From positions 1 through 31,482 of the forward strand of contig CAZAAW010000028.1 in NCBI GenBank assembly GCA_964483325.1: DNA of 31,482 bases. Reading direction: 5' to 3'. The position numbers and the translations under genes are program-made. Each line of letters starts with the position of its first letter. Positions within the stretch are counted from its first letter, which is position 1. This document shows positions 7,251 to 15,786 of the stretch, one piece after another. The notes beneath the pieces are model-generated. The model made no database searches, was not told the origin of the DNA, and saw nothing but the letters and a program-made list of their open reading frames with translations. The DNA comes from CAZAAW01 sp964483325 (GTDB taxonomy: Bacteria > Pseudomonadota > Alphaproteobacteria > Rhizobiales > Kaistiaceae).

Positions 7251-8718
7251 CCCGGACCTTCCCTTCGTCCTGTCGGTCGACGGCCCCGGCGGCCCGCGCA
7301 TCGCCGCGCTGAGCAGGGCGGCGTCGGCGGAAGGATTGGCCGTCGGCGACGTGCTGGCCGATGCCCGCGCCCGCGTCGATGTCCTGCAGGTCGAGCCCCA
7401 TGACCCGGAGGCGGATGCGGCGGCGCTCGCCCGGCTGGCCCTGTGGGCGACGCGCTATACGCCGGCCGTGTCGCCCTTCGATGCCGGCAGCGGCGCCGAC
7501 GGCTTCTTCCTCGACATCACCGGCGCCGCGCATCTCTTCGGCGGCGAGGCGGCGCTGATGGAAGACCTCTCCCGCCGCCTGCGTCGGTTCGGCCTGCCGG
7601 CGCGGCTGGCCGCCGCCGGCACCGCCGGCGCCGCCTGGGCGCTGGCGCATTACCAGGCCGGGCCGCCGCCGCTGCTGGCCGCCGGCGAGGAGGCGGCGGC
7701 GCTGGCGCCGCTGCCGATCGAGGCGCTGCGCCTGCAGCCGGCGACCCGCACGACGCTGCGCCGCGTCGGCCTCAAGCGCATCGGCCTGCTCCTGGAGGCG
7801 CCGCGGGCGCCCGTCGCGGCGCGCTTCGAGCGGGAGCTGCTGCTGCGCCTCGACCAAGCGCTCGGCCGGGCGGCCGAGCCGCTGCCGCTGATCGCCCCGC
7901 CGCCGCGCTATCACAGCCAGCGCTACCTCATGGAGCCGATCTTCGCGCAGGAGGCGGTCGTCGCCGTCGCCGCCCGGCTGATGGACAATCTGGTGCCGGT
8001 GCTGCAGCGCGACGGCGTCGGCGCCCGCAGCCTGCAGCTCGCCCTCTACCGCGTCGACGGGCTCTGCGAGACGGTCGATCTCGGCCTGACGCTGCCGAGC
8101 CGGGACGCGGCGCATGTCGCCCGGCTGCTCGACCTGCGGCTGGAGAAGCTGGCCGGCACGATCGACGCCGGCTTCGGCTTCGAGGCCGTCGGCCTCGCCG
8201 TGACGCTGGCCGAGCCGATTGCCGATCGCCAGGAGGCCTTCACCGCCGGCGACGCGGCGCCGGGCGCCGAGCCGGTGGCGGCGCTGCTCGACAGCCTGCG
8301 CCAGCGGCTCGGCCCGGACAGCGTCCGCCAGCTCGAGCCGGTGGCGAGCCATATCCCCGAGCGGGCCGAGCGGCTGCGGCCGGCCGGCAGCGCCGCGCCG
8401 CACTGGCCGGCACCCGATGACGGGCTGCCGCGGCCGCTGCTCCTCCTGGCGCAGCCGGAAATGGCCGAGGTCACGGCGCTGGTGCCGGAGGGGCCGCCGC
8501 GCCGCTTCCATTGGCGCGGCATGGCCCATGGCGTCGCGGAAGCGCAGGGGCCGGAGCGCATCGCCGGCGAATGGTGGCGCCATCCGACGATGCCGCCGAC
8601 GCGCGACTATTACCTTGTCGAGGACGAGGCCGGGCGCCGCTACTGGCTCTTCCGCGAAGGCCTCTACGGCCGCGAGACGGCGGCGCCGCGCTGGTTCGTG
8701 CACGGGCTTTTCGGATGA
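7159..8718 (+). CDS. imuB: ImuB, catalytically inactive Y-family polymerase-like mutasome hub
   Basis: Predicted 519 aa. ImuB is a Y-family polymerase homologue that lost its catalytic acids and acts as the protein hub joining ImuA, DnaE2 and the beta clamp. The N terminus MPRIVSVWLPRWPIRR is typical. GFFLDITGAAHLFGGE stands where active Y polymerases carry their SxDE catalytic motif. A helix-hairpin-helix region follows near LRRVGLKRIGLLL, and the C-terminal RDYYLVEDEAGRRYWLFREGLY stretch is characteristic of ImuB. The start has a good site (GGAG before the ATG) inside the end of imuA. The stop overlaps the dnaE2 start as ATGA, so the three genes are one coupled operon. Confidence 0.94.
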   Translation: MPRIVSVWLPRWPIRRFLSAAAKSGSAGRVDPDLPFVLSVDGPGGPRIAALSRAASAEGLAVGDVLADARARVDVLQVEPHDPEADAAALARLALWATRYTPAVSPFDAGSGADGFFLDITGAAHLFGGEAALMEDLSRRLRRFGLPARLAAAGTAGAAWALAHYQAGPPPLLAAGEEAAALAPLPIEALRLQPATRTTLRRVGLKRIGLLLEAPRAPVAARFERELLLRLDQALGRAAEPLPLIAPPPRYHSQRYLMEPIFAQEAVVAVAARLMDNLVPVLQRDGVGARSLQLALYRVDGLCETVDLGLTLPSRDAAHVARLLDLRLEKLAGTIDAGFGFEAVGLAVTLAEPIADRQEAFTAGDAAPGAEPVAALLDSLRQRLGPDSVRQLEPVASHIPERAERLRPAGSAAPHWPAPDDGLPRPLLLLAQPEMAEVTALVPEGPPRRFHWRGMAHGVAEAQGPERIAGEWWRHPTMPPTRDYYLVEDEAGRRYWLFREGLYGRETAAPRWFVHGLFG

Positions 8719-11700
8719 CCGATTACGTCGAGCTGGCGGTCACCACCAATTTTTCCTTCCTGCGCGGCGCCTCGCATCCGGGCGAGATGGTGGCGACGGC
8801 GGCGGCGCTGGAGCTCGCCGGCATCGGCATCGCCGACCGCAACAGCTTTGCCGGCGTCGTGCGCGGCTACGACCAGTGGAAGAAGAACGGCGACACGGGC
8901 TTGCGCTATCTCGTCGGGACGCGGCTGGTGACGCAGGACGGCTTCGAGGTCATTGCCTATCCCACCGACCGCGCCGCCTATGGCCGTCTCTGCCGGCTGC
9001 TGACGGCCGGCAACAGGCGGGCGCCAAAGGGGGAATGCCATCTCGGCTTCGAGGAGGTGCTGGCGGCAGTGGCGGAGGGGCAGAGGCTGATCGTCCTGCC
9101 GCCGGCCGAGCCGGACGAGGCCTTCGCCGGGCGCCTTCGCGCCCTTGCCGGCGCCGCGCCGGGGCGGACCTGGCTTGCCGGCATCCACCGCCATCGCGGC
9201 GACGAGCCGCGCCGGCTTGCCGCGATCGACCGGCTCGGCCGCGCCGCCGGGGCGCCGATGGTGGCGGTCAACGACGTCCACTACCACGCGCCGGAGCGCC
9301 GGCCGCTCGCCGATGTCATCATCGCCATCCGCGAGAAATGCACAGTCGCCGAGGCGGGCCTCCGCCTCACCATCAATGCCGAGCGCCATCTCAAGCCGGC
9401 CGGGGAGATGGCGCGCCTCTTCGCCGACTATCCGGAGGCGATCGCCCGCACGCTGGAGATCGCCGCGGCCTGCACCTTCTCGCTGAAGGAGCTGAAATAC
9501 GAATATCCGGACGAGCCCATTCCGCCCGGCAAGACGGCGCAGCAGCATCTGGAGGACCTGACCTGGGCGGGCGCCGCGACAAGGTTTCCGGGCGGCGTCC
9601 CGGAGCCCATCACCGAGACGATCAAAGGCGAGCTGCAGCTCATCGGCGAGCTCGATTACGCGCATTATTTCCTGACGGTGCACGACATCGTCGCCTTCGC
9701 CGTCAGCCGGAACATCCTCTGCCAGGGCCGCGGTTCGGCGGCCAACAGCCTCGTCTGCTTCTGCCTCGGCATCACCGCGGTCAGCCCGACCGATTCGGAG
9801 ACGAAGCTGCTCTTCGCCCGCTTCATCTCCAAGAACCGCGACGAGCCGCCCGACATCGACGTCGATTTCGAGCATGACCGGCGCGAGGAGGTCATCCAGC
9901 ACATCTACGAACACTACGGCCGCCACCGGGCGGCGCTGTGCGCCACGGTCATCCATTACCGGTCGCGGCGCGCCATCCGCGAGGTCGGCAAGGCCCTCGG
10001 CCTGACGCCCGACGTCACGGCGGCGCTCGCCAAGACCGTCTGGGGCTACAGCGACAAGGGCCTGCCGGACCAGCAGATCCGCCAGGCCGGCCTCGATCCC
10101 GCCAATCCCGCCATCATGCAGGCGGTGCGGCTGGCGGACGAGATCATCGGCTTCCCGCGCCACCTGTCGCAGCATGTCGGCGGCTTCGTCCTCGCCCGCC
10201 ATCTGCTGGAGGACACGGTGCCGATCGCCAATGCGGCGATGGACGAGCGCACCGTCATCGAATGGGACAAGGACGACATCGACACGCTGGGCATGATGAA
10301 GGTCGATGTCCTCGCCCTCGGCATGCTGAGCTGCATCCGCCGCGCCTTCGAATTCCTCGCCCGGGATCACGGCATCACGGCCGATCTCGCCATGCCGCCG
10401 ACCGACCCGCAGGTCTACGAGATGCTCGGCAGGGCCGATACGGTCGGCGTCTTCCAGGTCGAGAGCCGGGCGCAGATGTCGATGCTGCCGCGCCTCAGGC
10501 CGGCGAAGTTCTACGACCTCGTCATCGAGGTGGCGATCGTCCGGCCCGGGCCGATCCAGGGCGACATGGTGCATCCCTATCTGCGCCGCCGCGACGGCAT
10601 CGAGAAGCCCGAATATCCCTCGCCGGCGCCGCCCTATCCGGCCGACGAGCTGAAGGAGGTGCTGGAGCGGACGATGGGCGTGCCGCTGTTCCAGGAACAG
10701 GCGATGCAGATCGCCATCGTCGCCGCCGAGTTCACCCCCGACGAGGCGGACGGGCTGCGCCGCGCCATGGCGACCTTCCGGCACAATGGCAGCGTCCACC
10801 GCTTCCGCGACAAGTTCATCGAGGGAATGGCGAAGCGCGGCTATGACCGCAGCTTCGCCGAGCGCTGCTTCAGCCAGATCGAGGGCTTCGGCGAATACGG
10901 CTTTCCCGAAAGCCATGCGGCGAGCTTCGCCAAGCTCGTCTACGTCTCGGCCTGGCTCAAATGCCATTATCCGGAGGCGTTCTGCGCCGCCATCCTCAAC
11001 AGCCAGCCGATGGGCTTCTACCAGCCGGCGCAGCTGGTGCGCGACGCCGTCCGCCACGGCGTCGAGGTGCGGCCGGTCGACGTCAACCGCAGCGACTGGG
11101 ACTGCACCCTGGAGCCGACGATGCCCGGCGCCCGCCGGCCCTTCGCCGTCCGCCTCGGCTTCCGCCAGGTTCAGGGGCTGCGCGAGGAGGAGGTCGGGCA
11201 GCTCGTCGCGGCGCGCGGCAACGGCTATGCCGGCATCGAGCGGCTGGGCGCCGTCAGCGGCGTGTCGCGCTTCACCATCGAGCGCCTTGCCGAGGCCGAC
11301 GCCTTCCGGTCGATGGACATGAGCCGGCGCGAGGCGCTGTGGGCGGTGCGGCGGCTCGATGCCATCGGCATCCGCCGCGGCAACCGCCAGGGCACCGGCA
11401 GCAAGGACAGCCCGCTGCCGCTGTTCCAGGCCCATCTCAGCGACGAGTTCTTCCCCGAGCCTGAGGTCAGCCTGCCGCGCATGGGCCTGCCCGAGCATGT
11501 CGTGGAGGATTATCTCGCCACCGGCCTGTCGCTGAAGGCGCACCCGGTGAGCTTCTTCCGCGACCGGCTCGCGTCGCTCGGCGTCATCAGCAACAGCGAC
11601 CACCGCAGCCCCGACCTCGCCGGCCGCCGCGTCACGGTGGCCGGGCTGGTGCTGATGCGCCAGCAGCCGGGGACGGCCAAGGGGGTCGTCTTCATGACGC

Positions 11701-11969
11701 TGGAGGACGAGACCGACATCGCCAACATCATCGTCTGGCCGAAGGCTTTCGCCCGCAACCGGCGCACCGTCATGACCGCCCGCTTCCTCGCCGTGCGCGG
11801 CCGGCTGCAGCGGGCGGGGATCGTCGTCCATGTCATCGCCGAGAGCTTCATCGATCTCAGCCAGGAGCTGGCGCGGCTCGGCGACGGCGACCTCGAGCTG
11901 CCGCAGGCGCCCGACCTGCCGTCGCGCCAGACGGCGCAGCTGCTGCTCAAGAGCCGCGACTTCCACTGA
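8715..11969 (+). CDS. dnaE2: Error-prone DNA polymerase III alpha subunit DnaE2 (ImuC)
   Basis: Predicted 1084-aa C-family polymerase, the catalytic member of the SOS mutasome for damage tolerance and induced mutagenesis. An N-terminal PHP domain begins TTNFSFLRGASHPGEM and is degenerate, as usual in DnaE2. The polymerase catalytic aspartates are in PDIDVDFEHDRREE (D380, D382) and MMKVDVLALGML (D531). FPESHAASFAKLVY marks the fingers and tandem helix-hairpin-helix region, and VTVAGLVLMRQQPGTAKGV the C-terminal OB fold. The length matches DnaE2 (about 1050-1100 aa) rather than replicative DnaE1 (about 1160). The start was chosen at the ATGA overlap with imuB, since MTDYVELAVTTNFSFL is the family start. 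It ends 27 bases before the convergent histidine kinase gene, with no clear terminator. Confidence 0.96.
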   Translation: MTDYVELAVTTNFSFLRGASHPGEMVATAAALELAGIGIADRNSFAGVVRGYDQWKKNGDTGLRYLVGTRLVTQDGFEVIAYPTDRAAYGRLCRLLTAGNRRAPKGECHLGFEEVLAAVAEGQRLIVLPPAEPDEAFAGRLRALAGAAPGRTWLAGIHRHRGDEPRRLAAIDRLGRAAGAPMVAVNDVHYHAPERRPLADVIIAIREKCTVAEAGLRLTINAERHLKPAGEMARLFADYPEAIARTLEIAAACTFSLKELKYEYPDEPIPPGKTAQQHLEDLTWAGAATRFPGGVPEPITETIKGELQLIGELDYAHYFLTVHDIVAFAVSRNILCQGRGSAANSLVCFCLGITAVSPTDSETKLLFARFISKNRDEPPDIDVDFEHDRREEVIQHIYEHYGRHRAALCATVIHYRSRRAIREVGKALGLTPDVTAALAKTVWGYSDKGLPDQQIRQAGLDPANPAIMQAVRLADEIIGFPRHLSQHVGGFVLARHLLEDTVPIANAAMDERTVIEWDKDDIDTLGMMKVDVLALGMLSCIRRAFEFLARDHGITADLAMPPTDPQVYEMLGRADTVGVFQVESRAQMSMLPRLRPAKFYDLVIEVAIVRPGPIQGDMVHPYLRRRDGIEKPEYPSPAPPYPADELKEVLERTMGVPLFQEQAMQIAIVAAEFTPDEADGLRRAMATFRHNGSVHRFRDKFIEGMAKRGYDRSFAERCFSQIEGFGEYGFPESHAASFAKLVYVSAWLKCHYPEAFCAAILNSQPMGFYQPAQLVRDAVRHGVEVRPVDVNRSDWDCTLEPTMPGARRPFAVRLGFRQVQGLREEEVGQLVAARGNGYAGIERLGAVSGVSRFTIERLAEADAFRSMDMSRREALWAVRRLDAIGIRRGNRQGTGSKDSPLPLFQAHLSDEFFPEPEVSLPRMGLPEHVVEDYLATGLSLKAHPVSFFRDRLASLGVISNSDHRSPDLAGRRVTVAGLVLMRQQPGTAKGVVFMTLEDETDIANIIVWPKAFARNRRTVMTARFLAVRGRLQRAGIVVHVIAESFIDLSQELARLGDGDLELPQAPDLPSRQTAQLLLKSRDFH

Positions 11970-11996
11970 GGCGGGAGGGGAGGGCCTTGCGGAGGC

Positions 11997-13517
11997 TCAG
12001 CCGGCCGAACGCCGGCGCCGGCGCTCGCCCTGCGACGGCGGCAGGGCTTCCATCACCCGCGCCCGGGGAAAGGCGGCGACCGCCTCCGTGCCCTCGGCCA
12101 GCCGCGACTGCAGCACGAAGCTGCCGTCATGGGTGTCCATCAGCGCCTGGACGATGGGCAGGCCGAGGCCGGTGCCCTGTTCGGCGCTCTTGATGGCGAT
12201 GGCGCCCTGGCCGAAGGCCGACAGCACCACCGGCATCTCCTCCTCGGCGATGCCGGGGCCGTTGTCGCGGACGCAGACATACTGGCCGCCGCCGGCGGTC
12301 CAGCCGACCTTGACCTCGACATGGCCGCCGGGCTGCGTGAACTTGATGGCGTTGGAGAGGAGGTTGAGGGCGACCTGGCGCACGGCGCGCGGATCGGCCC
12401 ACAGCTCCGGCATGTCCGGCTCGAACGCCTCGGCGATGGTGATGGCCTTGTTGCGTGCCTTCAGCGACACCAGGTGGCGGCATTCCTCCACCAGCGCCGC
12501 CAGCCGCACCGGCTCCTCGTGCAGCTCGTAGCGCCCGGCCTCGATGCGCGACAGGTCGAGGATCTCGTTGATGAGGTTGAGGAGGTGCTGGCCGCTGGCA
12601 TGGATGTCGGCGGCGTATTCGCGGTAGCTCGGGTTGTCGAGCGGCCCCAGCACCTCGTTCTGCATCACCTCGGAAAAGCCGAGAATGGCGTTGAGCGGCG
12701 TGCGCAACTCGTGGCTCATCGTGGCGAGGAAGCGCGACTTGGCGAGATTGGCCTCCTCGGCCTGCCGCCGCGACTCGTCCGAGACCGCCTTGGCGGTGCT
12801 GAGCTCGCCGATCAGGAGGTCCTTTTCCGCCCGCGCCCGGATTGCTGCCCGCGTCGCCGCATGAAGCCGCCCCGCCAGCAGGAGGAAGAAGACGAGCGCC
12901 GCCGCGGCCAAGGCTGCCAAGGCGCCGTGGAGGAGGCTCGGCGTGAGCGCCAGGACGGCGGCGAGCGCCACGAGGCTTGGCAGCGTCGCGGCGACGGCGG
13001 CCGCCGGCAGGGTGGCGGCGAGCGTCGCGCCGGCGGCGAAGACGGCGAGCGCCGTGGCGAACTGGAAGATCGCCAGCCCCTCGCCGGCGGGGACGGTGGC
13101 GGAGAGGGCGATGATCGCCGCCCAGGCGAGGCCGTAGATCGCCTCGGCCGCCACCAGGCGCCGGCGCGCCGCACCGGTATCGACGGCGGAGGCCGGCGCG
13201 GCGGCGAAGCGGCGGCACAGCAGCAGGATGCCGCCATGGATGGTGAGCATCGCCACCGCCCAGGCGGCCGCCCGGCCTGTGCCGAGCCAAGCTGCGCCCG
13301 CCGCCGCGACGACGAGGACCAGCAGCGGAACGGCATAGGCGGCAGCCAGCCGGTGGCGGGCGAAGGCCAGCGTCAGCTCATAGGCAAAGGAGGGGCGGGC
13401 ACCGTCGCCGAGGCGCGCGCCGATGTCGCGCACGGTGCGGATGACGGCCCGCCGCCGCGCCGCCCTGTCGCGATTGACCGACACATCGTCGGGCTCGCCG
13501 TCGTCCCACCTGTCCAT
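11997..13517 (-). CDS. Membrane sensor histidine kinase with PleC/DivJ/PdhS-type HisKA domain
   Basis: Predicted 506 aa. A basic cytoplasmic N terminus is followed by about six hydrophobic segments between residues 58 and 218 and a short coiled linker (230-262). HisKA follows with H269 in FLATMSHELRTPLNAILGFS. HATPase_c shows an N box with N389, DNGPG at 418-422 and GTGLGLPIV from 448. The stretch after the His (GPLDNPSYREYAADI, HLLNLINEILDLSRIEAG) is typical of the alphaproteobacterial PleC/DivJ/PdhS kinases that act on DivK and PleD, so a developmental or envelope role is possible but inferred. No PAS domain and no adjacent response regulator are present, so it is an orphan kinase. A 33-bp near-perfect palindrome lies 68 bases upstream. 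The gene is convergent with dnaE2. Confidence 0.9.
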   Translation of the reverse strand: MDRWDDGEPDDVSVNRDRAARRRAVIRTVRDIGARLGDGARPSFAYELTLAFARHRLAAAYAVPLLVLVVAAAGAAWLGTGRAAAWAVAMLTIHGGILLLCRRFAAAPASAVDTGAARRRLVAAEAIYGLAWAAIIALSATVPAGEGLAIFQFATALAVFAAGATLAATLPAAAVAATLPSLVALAAVLALTPSLLHGALAALAAAALVFFLLLAGRLHAATRAAIRARAEKDLLIGELSTAKAVSDESRRQAEEANLAKSRFLATMSHELRTPLNAILGFSEVMQNEVLGPLDNPSYREYAADIHASGQHLLNLINEILDLSRIEAGRYELHEEPVRLAALVEECRHLVSLKARNKAITIAEAFEPDMPELWADPRAVRQVALNLLSNAIKFTQPGGHVEVKVGWTAGGGQYVCVRDNGPGIAEEEMPVVLSAFGQGAIAIKSAEQGTGLGLPIVQALMDTHDGSFVLQSRLAEGTEAVAAFPRARVMEALPPSQGERRRRRSAG

Positions 13518-13584
13518 GCGCCGATCGTAATCCGGGAGCCTGAAGCTCCGGACTATGGCGCGGCAAGCTTAAGAGAGGATTCAA

Positions 13585-13617
13585 GGCTCATGGTTACCGC
13601 CGCGGTAACCATGAGCC
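13585..13617. promoter_or_regulatory. 33-bp near-perfect palindrome upstream of the histidine kinase
   Basis: A 16-bp arm, GGCTCATGGTTACCGC (13585-13600), pairs exactly with 13602-13617 around one central C. Each arm carries GTAACCAT, one base away from the CtrA half-site TTAACCAT. It could be an operator for the kinase gene or part of the intergenic repeats that follow it. As a terminator for the rhodanese gene it would be about 300 bases too far downstream. Confidence 0.4.
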
Positions 13618-13715
13618 CGCCTCGCCCGAAGGGGAGAGGCAGCCGCGCGCCGAAAGCGCGCGACGGTGGGGATCCCGCGCCGTGCATGACGCGCCGACAG
13701 TCGCGCCGCCTCTTG

Positions 13716-13886
13716 CCTCTCCCATAGGGAGAGGTCGGAAGCCTTGCCTCGCGCAGCGAGGCTTAGGCGGACGGGTGAGGGGTTCGGCCGCCGGGAATCC
13801 TGCCCCAACGCCGCAACCGCGTGTTGCCGTCGGTAACCCTCACCCGGAAACGCTCCGCGTTTCCGACCTCTCCCGGGGGGAGAGGT
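13716..13886. repeat. 171-bp dispersed palindromic repeat, copy A
   Basis: Outer ends CCTCTCCCATAGGGAGAGGT and a matching ACCTCTCCC-GGGAGAGGT hairpin flank inner inverted arms GGACGGGTGAGGGG and CCCTCACCCGG. The middle includes GCAGCGAGGCTTAGGCGG and GGGAATCCTGCCCC. Related copies are at 17997-18165 and in the array at 22185-23002. It carries no gene. With short palindromic debris at 13618-13700 it fills the gap 13518-13932. Confidence 0.8.
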
Positions 13887-13932
13887 AAGGGGCGCCCGCC
13901 ATGAGATGCCCACCCCGCCAGGAATTGGCCCG

Positions 13933-14904
13933 CTACCGCGGCTCCGGCCCGGTCACCAGCGGCGCCGTGGCGTCGCGCGTCCAGCCGGCCATCGAGTCGG
14001 CATAGAGGATGCTGTTCCGGTGCCCGAGGAGCTGGTGGAAGGCGAACCACTCGATCGAGCTCCAGTGGCCGGCATTGCAGTAGAAGATGGCGGTTCTGCC
14101 CGGCTCGCTCGCCGCGGCGGGAAACAGCGCCGCCAGCGCCTCCTTCGGCTTCAGCCGGTGCGTGGCGCTGTCGAACAGCGTCGCATTGTCGAGATTGAGG
14201 GCGCCCGGGATATGGCCGGGCCGCGTCGCCAGGCCGCTGCGGCCGGTGCCGGCATACTGGTCCGGCGAGCGGGCGTCGATGACGACGTCGCCGGGATTGC
14301 CGAGCCGCGCCTTCATGTCGGCGGTGGAGATGAGGATCTCCGGCCGCACCTGCGCCGTGAACACCGCCATCTCCGGCGGCGTCCCCGGCCCGGATTCGGT
14401 GGGATTGGCGGGGTCGGCGGCCCAGGCGGCATAGCCGCCGTCGAGAACGGCGACGGCATCGTGGCCGAGATGGGTCAGCACCCAGTAGATCCAGGTGGCG
14501 CCGCCGAGATCGGTGGCATCGGTGCCGGCCGGCACGACGACGACGGTGGTGTCGGGGCCAATGCCGAGCACCGACAGGCCGAGCTCCAGGTCGGCGACCT
14601 CCGGCAGCGCCCAGGGAACGCCGTTGCGCTGCGTATGCCAGTCGCCGGGATATTCGCTGCGCAGCGCCCCGGGAATATGCGCCGCCTCGAAGGCGGCGGC
14701 GCCGGCATTGCCGCTGCGGATATCGAGGATGCGCAGCTGCGGATCGCCGAGATGCTGGCGCAGCCACTCGGTGCCGACAAGCGGCGTCACCGCCGGGCCG
14801 GCCATAGCAGTAGCGGGCAGGAGCACCGCCGCCGCCGGCAGCACTCCAAGGACGGCAGCCTGCAATGCCTGCCGGATGTAGTTTCGGATGCGGATCATCC
14901 TCAT
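13933..14904 (-). CDS. Exported tandem-rhodanese sulfurtransferase
   Basis: Predicted 323 aa. A hydrophobic signal sequence (residues 14-35, ending ATAMA) predicts export. Two rhodanese domains follow. The first (about 40-165) has DIRSGNAG in the active-loop region without a catalytic Cys and serves as the structural half. The second (about 190-315) has the loop IFYCNAGHWSS with catalytic C276, plus VIDARSPDQYAG and the GHIPGALNLD motif. The family transfers sulfane sulfur from thiosulfate or 3-mercaptopyruvate to thiols or cyanide; the CNAGHWS loop differs from the classical CRKGVTA and CGSGVTA, so the donor is open. The start may be 14904 or 14898; both give the same signal peptide. It lies 56 bases downstream of the HigA-like gene on the same strand, so co-transcription is possible. 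Confidence 0.88.
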   Translation of the reverse strand: MRMIRIRNYIRQALQAAVLGVLPAAAVLLPATAMAGPAVTPLVGTEWLRQHLGDPQLRILDIRSGNAGAAAFEAAHIPGALRSEYPGDWHTQRNGVPWALPEVADLELGLSVLGIGPDTTVVVVPAGTDATDLGGATWIYWVLTHLGHDAVAVLDGGYAAWAADPANPTESGPGTPPEMAVFTAQVRPEILISTADMKARLGNPGDVVIDARSPDQYAGTGRSGLATRPGHIPGALNLDNATLFDSATHRLKPKEALAALFPAAASEPGRTAIFYCNAGHWSSIEWFAFHQLLGHRNSILYADSMAGWTRDATAPLVTGPEPR

Positions 14905-14960
14905 GCCCCGCCATACGCCGGTACGGTCAGGGCGAAGGATATACCCCGGCGGGTGTCCGG

Positions 14961-15338
14961 TCATGCGGTCTTGAGGTGGTAGGGCTTCAGCAGCACTTCG
15001 GCCGGGATGTGCCATTGCTGGTGCAGCCTGTAGGCCATCTCCAGCGACAGCGCCCGCTTGCGCCTGAGTACTTCGGAGGCGCGGGAGCGCGAGCCAAGCA
15101 CCTTGGCAAGATCGGCCTGCTTATATCCGGCCATCTGCATCTTGTATTCGATGGCCTCGACCGGGTCGGGCAGGTCGATCGGCCAATGCTTGTCTTCGTA
15201 GGCCTCGATCAGGGTAGCGAGGACATCGAATTCGTCGGCCTCGGGCGTGCCGGGCGCCGGCTGGTTGTCGAAGAACGCCTCGATCGCGACCAGGGCGGCC
15301 TCGTAGTCGGCTTCGTTGCGAATGGGCTTGATTGTCAT
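14961..15338 (-). CDS. HigA-family antitoxin-like XRE regulator, apparently without its toxin
   Basis: Predicted 125 aa. The N-terminal half IKPIRNEADYEAALVAIE with ATLIEAYEDKHWPIDLPDP (from residue 41) is the signature of the HigA/YgjM antitoxin family. A helix-turn-helix follows at about 72-95 (YKQADLAKVLGSRSRASEVL), then the RRKRALSLEMAYRLHQ and IPAEVLL motifs. In complete systems a HigB RNase of about 100 aa is encoded immediately upstream. Here the upstream side holds a repeat element beginning 61 bases from the start, and no HigB-like frame was found on either strand nearby. The ATG at 15338 was chosen because the longer in-frame reading translates the repeat. It may be a solitary transcriptional regulator or the relic of a toxin-antitoxin pair. 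Confidence 0.88.
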   Translation of the reverse strand: MTIKPIRNEADYEAALVAIEAFFDNQPAPGTPEADEFDVLATLIEAYEDKHWPIDLPDPVEAIEYKMQMAGYKQADLAKVLGSRSRASEVLRRKRALSLEMAYRLHQQWHIPAEVLLKPYHLKTA

Positions 15339-15398
15339 TGTCGCTTCTCCAGAGCGATGCTGACGGTGGCAGCATCCCCGGACCGATTCCGCCAACAC

Positions 15399-15542
15399 CT
15401 CAGCTGCGTCATGGCCGGACTTGATCCGGCCATCCACGCGGACACGGATGGTGTAGAAAAAGGAGCGGCTGTCGACGCGCTTTACCTGCGCCAACCGTGT
15501 TTGCGTGGATGCCCGGGTCTTCGCCCGGGCATGACGCAGCTG
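15399..15542. repeat. About 144-bp intergenic element with inverted ends, copy 2
   Basis: It begins CTCAGCTGCGTCATGGCCGG and ends CCCGGGCATGACGCAGCTG. The left end contains the hairpin CCGGACTTGATCCGG (15415-15429), and the right end GCCCGGGTCTTCGCCCGGGC. Copy 1 is at 5094-5226 with the two hairpin types at opposite ends. It sits between the HigA-like gene and the Lrp-type regulator. Confidence 0.65.
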
Positions 15543-15786
15543 GGGTGGGGATGGAGTGCGTCATGCCCGGCGTGGGGAGCGCCGCCGGGCGTTGCGCACT
15601 GTCGCCGTCATCCCGGCACTTCCGCGCGCCCGCATATCCCCGGGCATGGCAGCCCTGCGAGGAAAGGTTTGACAGCGGCAGGCGAACGCGCGATGGATCG
15701 CCGCTCGTGGAACAATAATCTAAAAGCAGCCGTCAAACGGCGCCTGAGAAAAATTTGATGCTCGCCATCATGGCGGCATCATTGTC
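15543..15786 (+). promoter_or_regulatory. Upstream region of the Lrp/AsnC-type regulator
   Basis: The first half is GC-rich with small palindromes. From about 15705 it becomes AT-rich (AACAATAATCTAAAAG, then GAGAAAAATTTGATG), which fits a promoter and an autoregulatory Lrp-type site. No confident -35/-10 pair was assigned; a TTGACA at 15669-15674 lacks a convincing partner. No gene was seen in the whole stretch 15339-15786. Confidence 0.35.

Noticed and set aside
8664..11966. A very long open frame antisense to dnaE2 (about 1100 codons)
   Set aside because: The sense strand encodes an unmistakable DnaE2 with all catalytic motifs. The antisense product is low-complexity, rich in Arg, Ala, Glu and Leu, as expected of a shadow in GC-rich DNA.
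15339..15494. An N-terminal extension of the HigA-like gene to 15494
   Set aside because: The extra residues translate the repeat element (VRVDGRIKSGHDAAEV). The same peptide would be read from the unrelated copy at 5094-5226, so it is not part of the protein.
15669..15698. A sigma-70 promoter starting at TTGACA before the Lrp-type gene
   Set aside because: The TTGACA is perfect, but no acceptable -10 lies 16-18 bases downstream. I kept only a general regulatory-region call.
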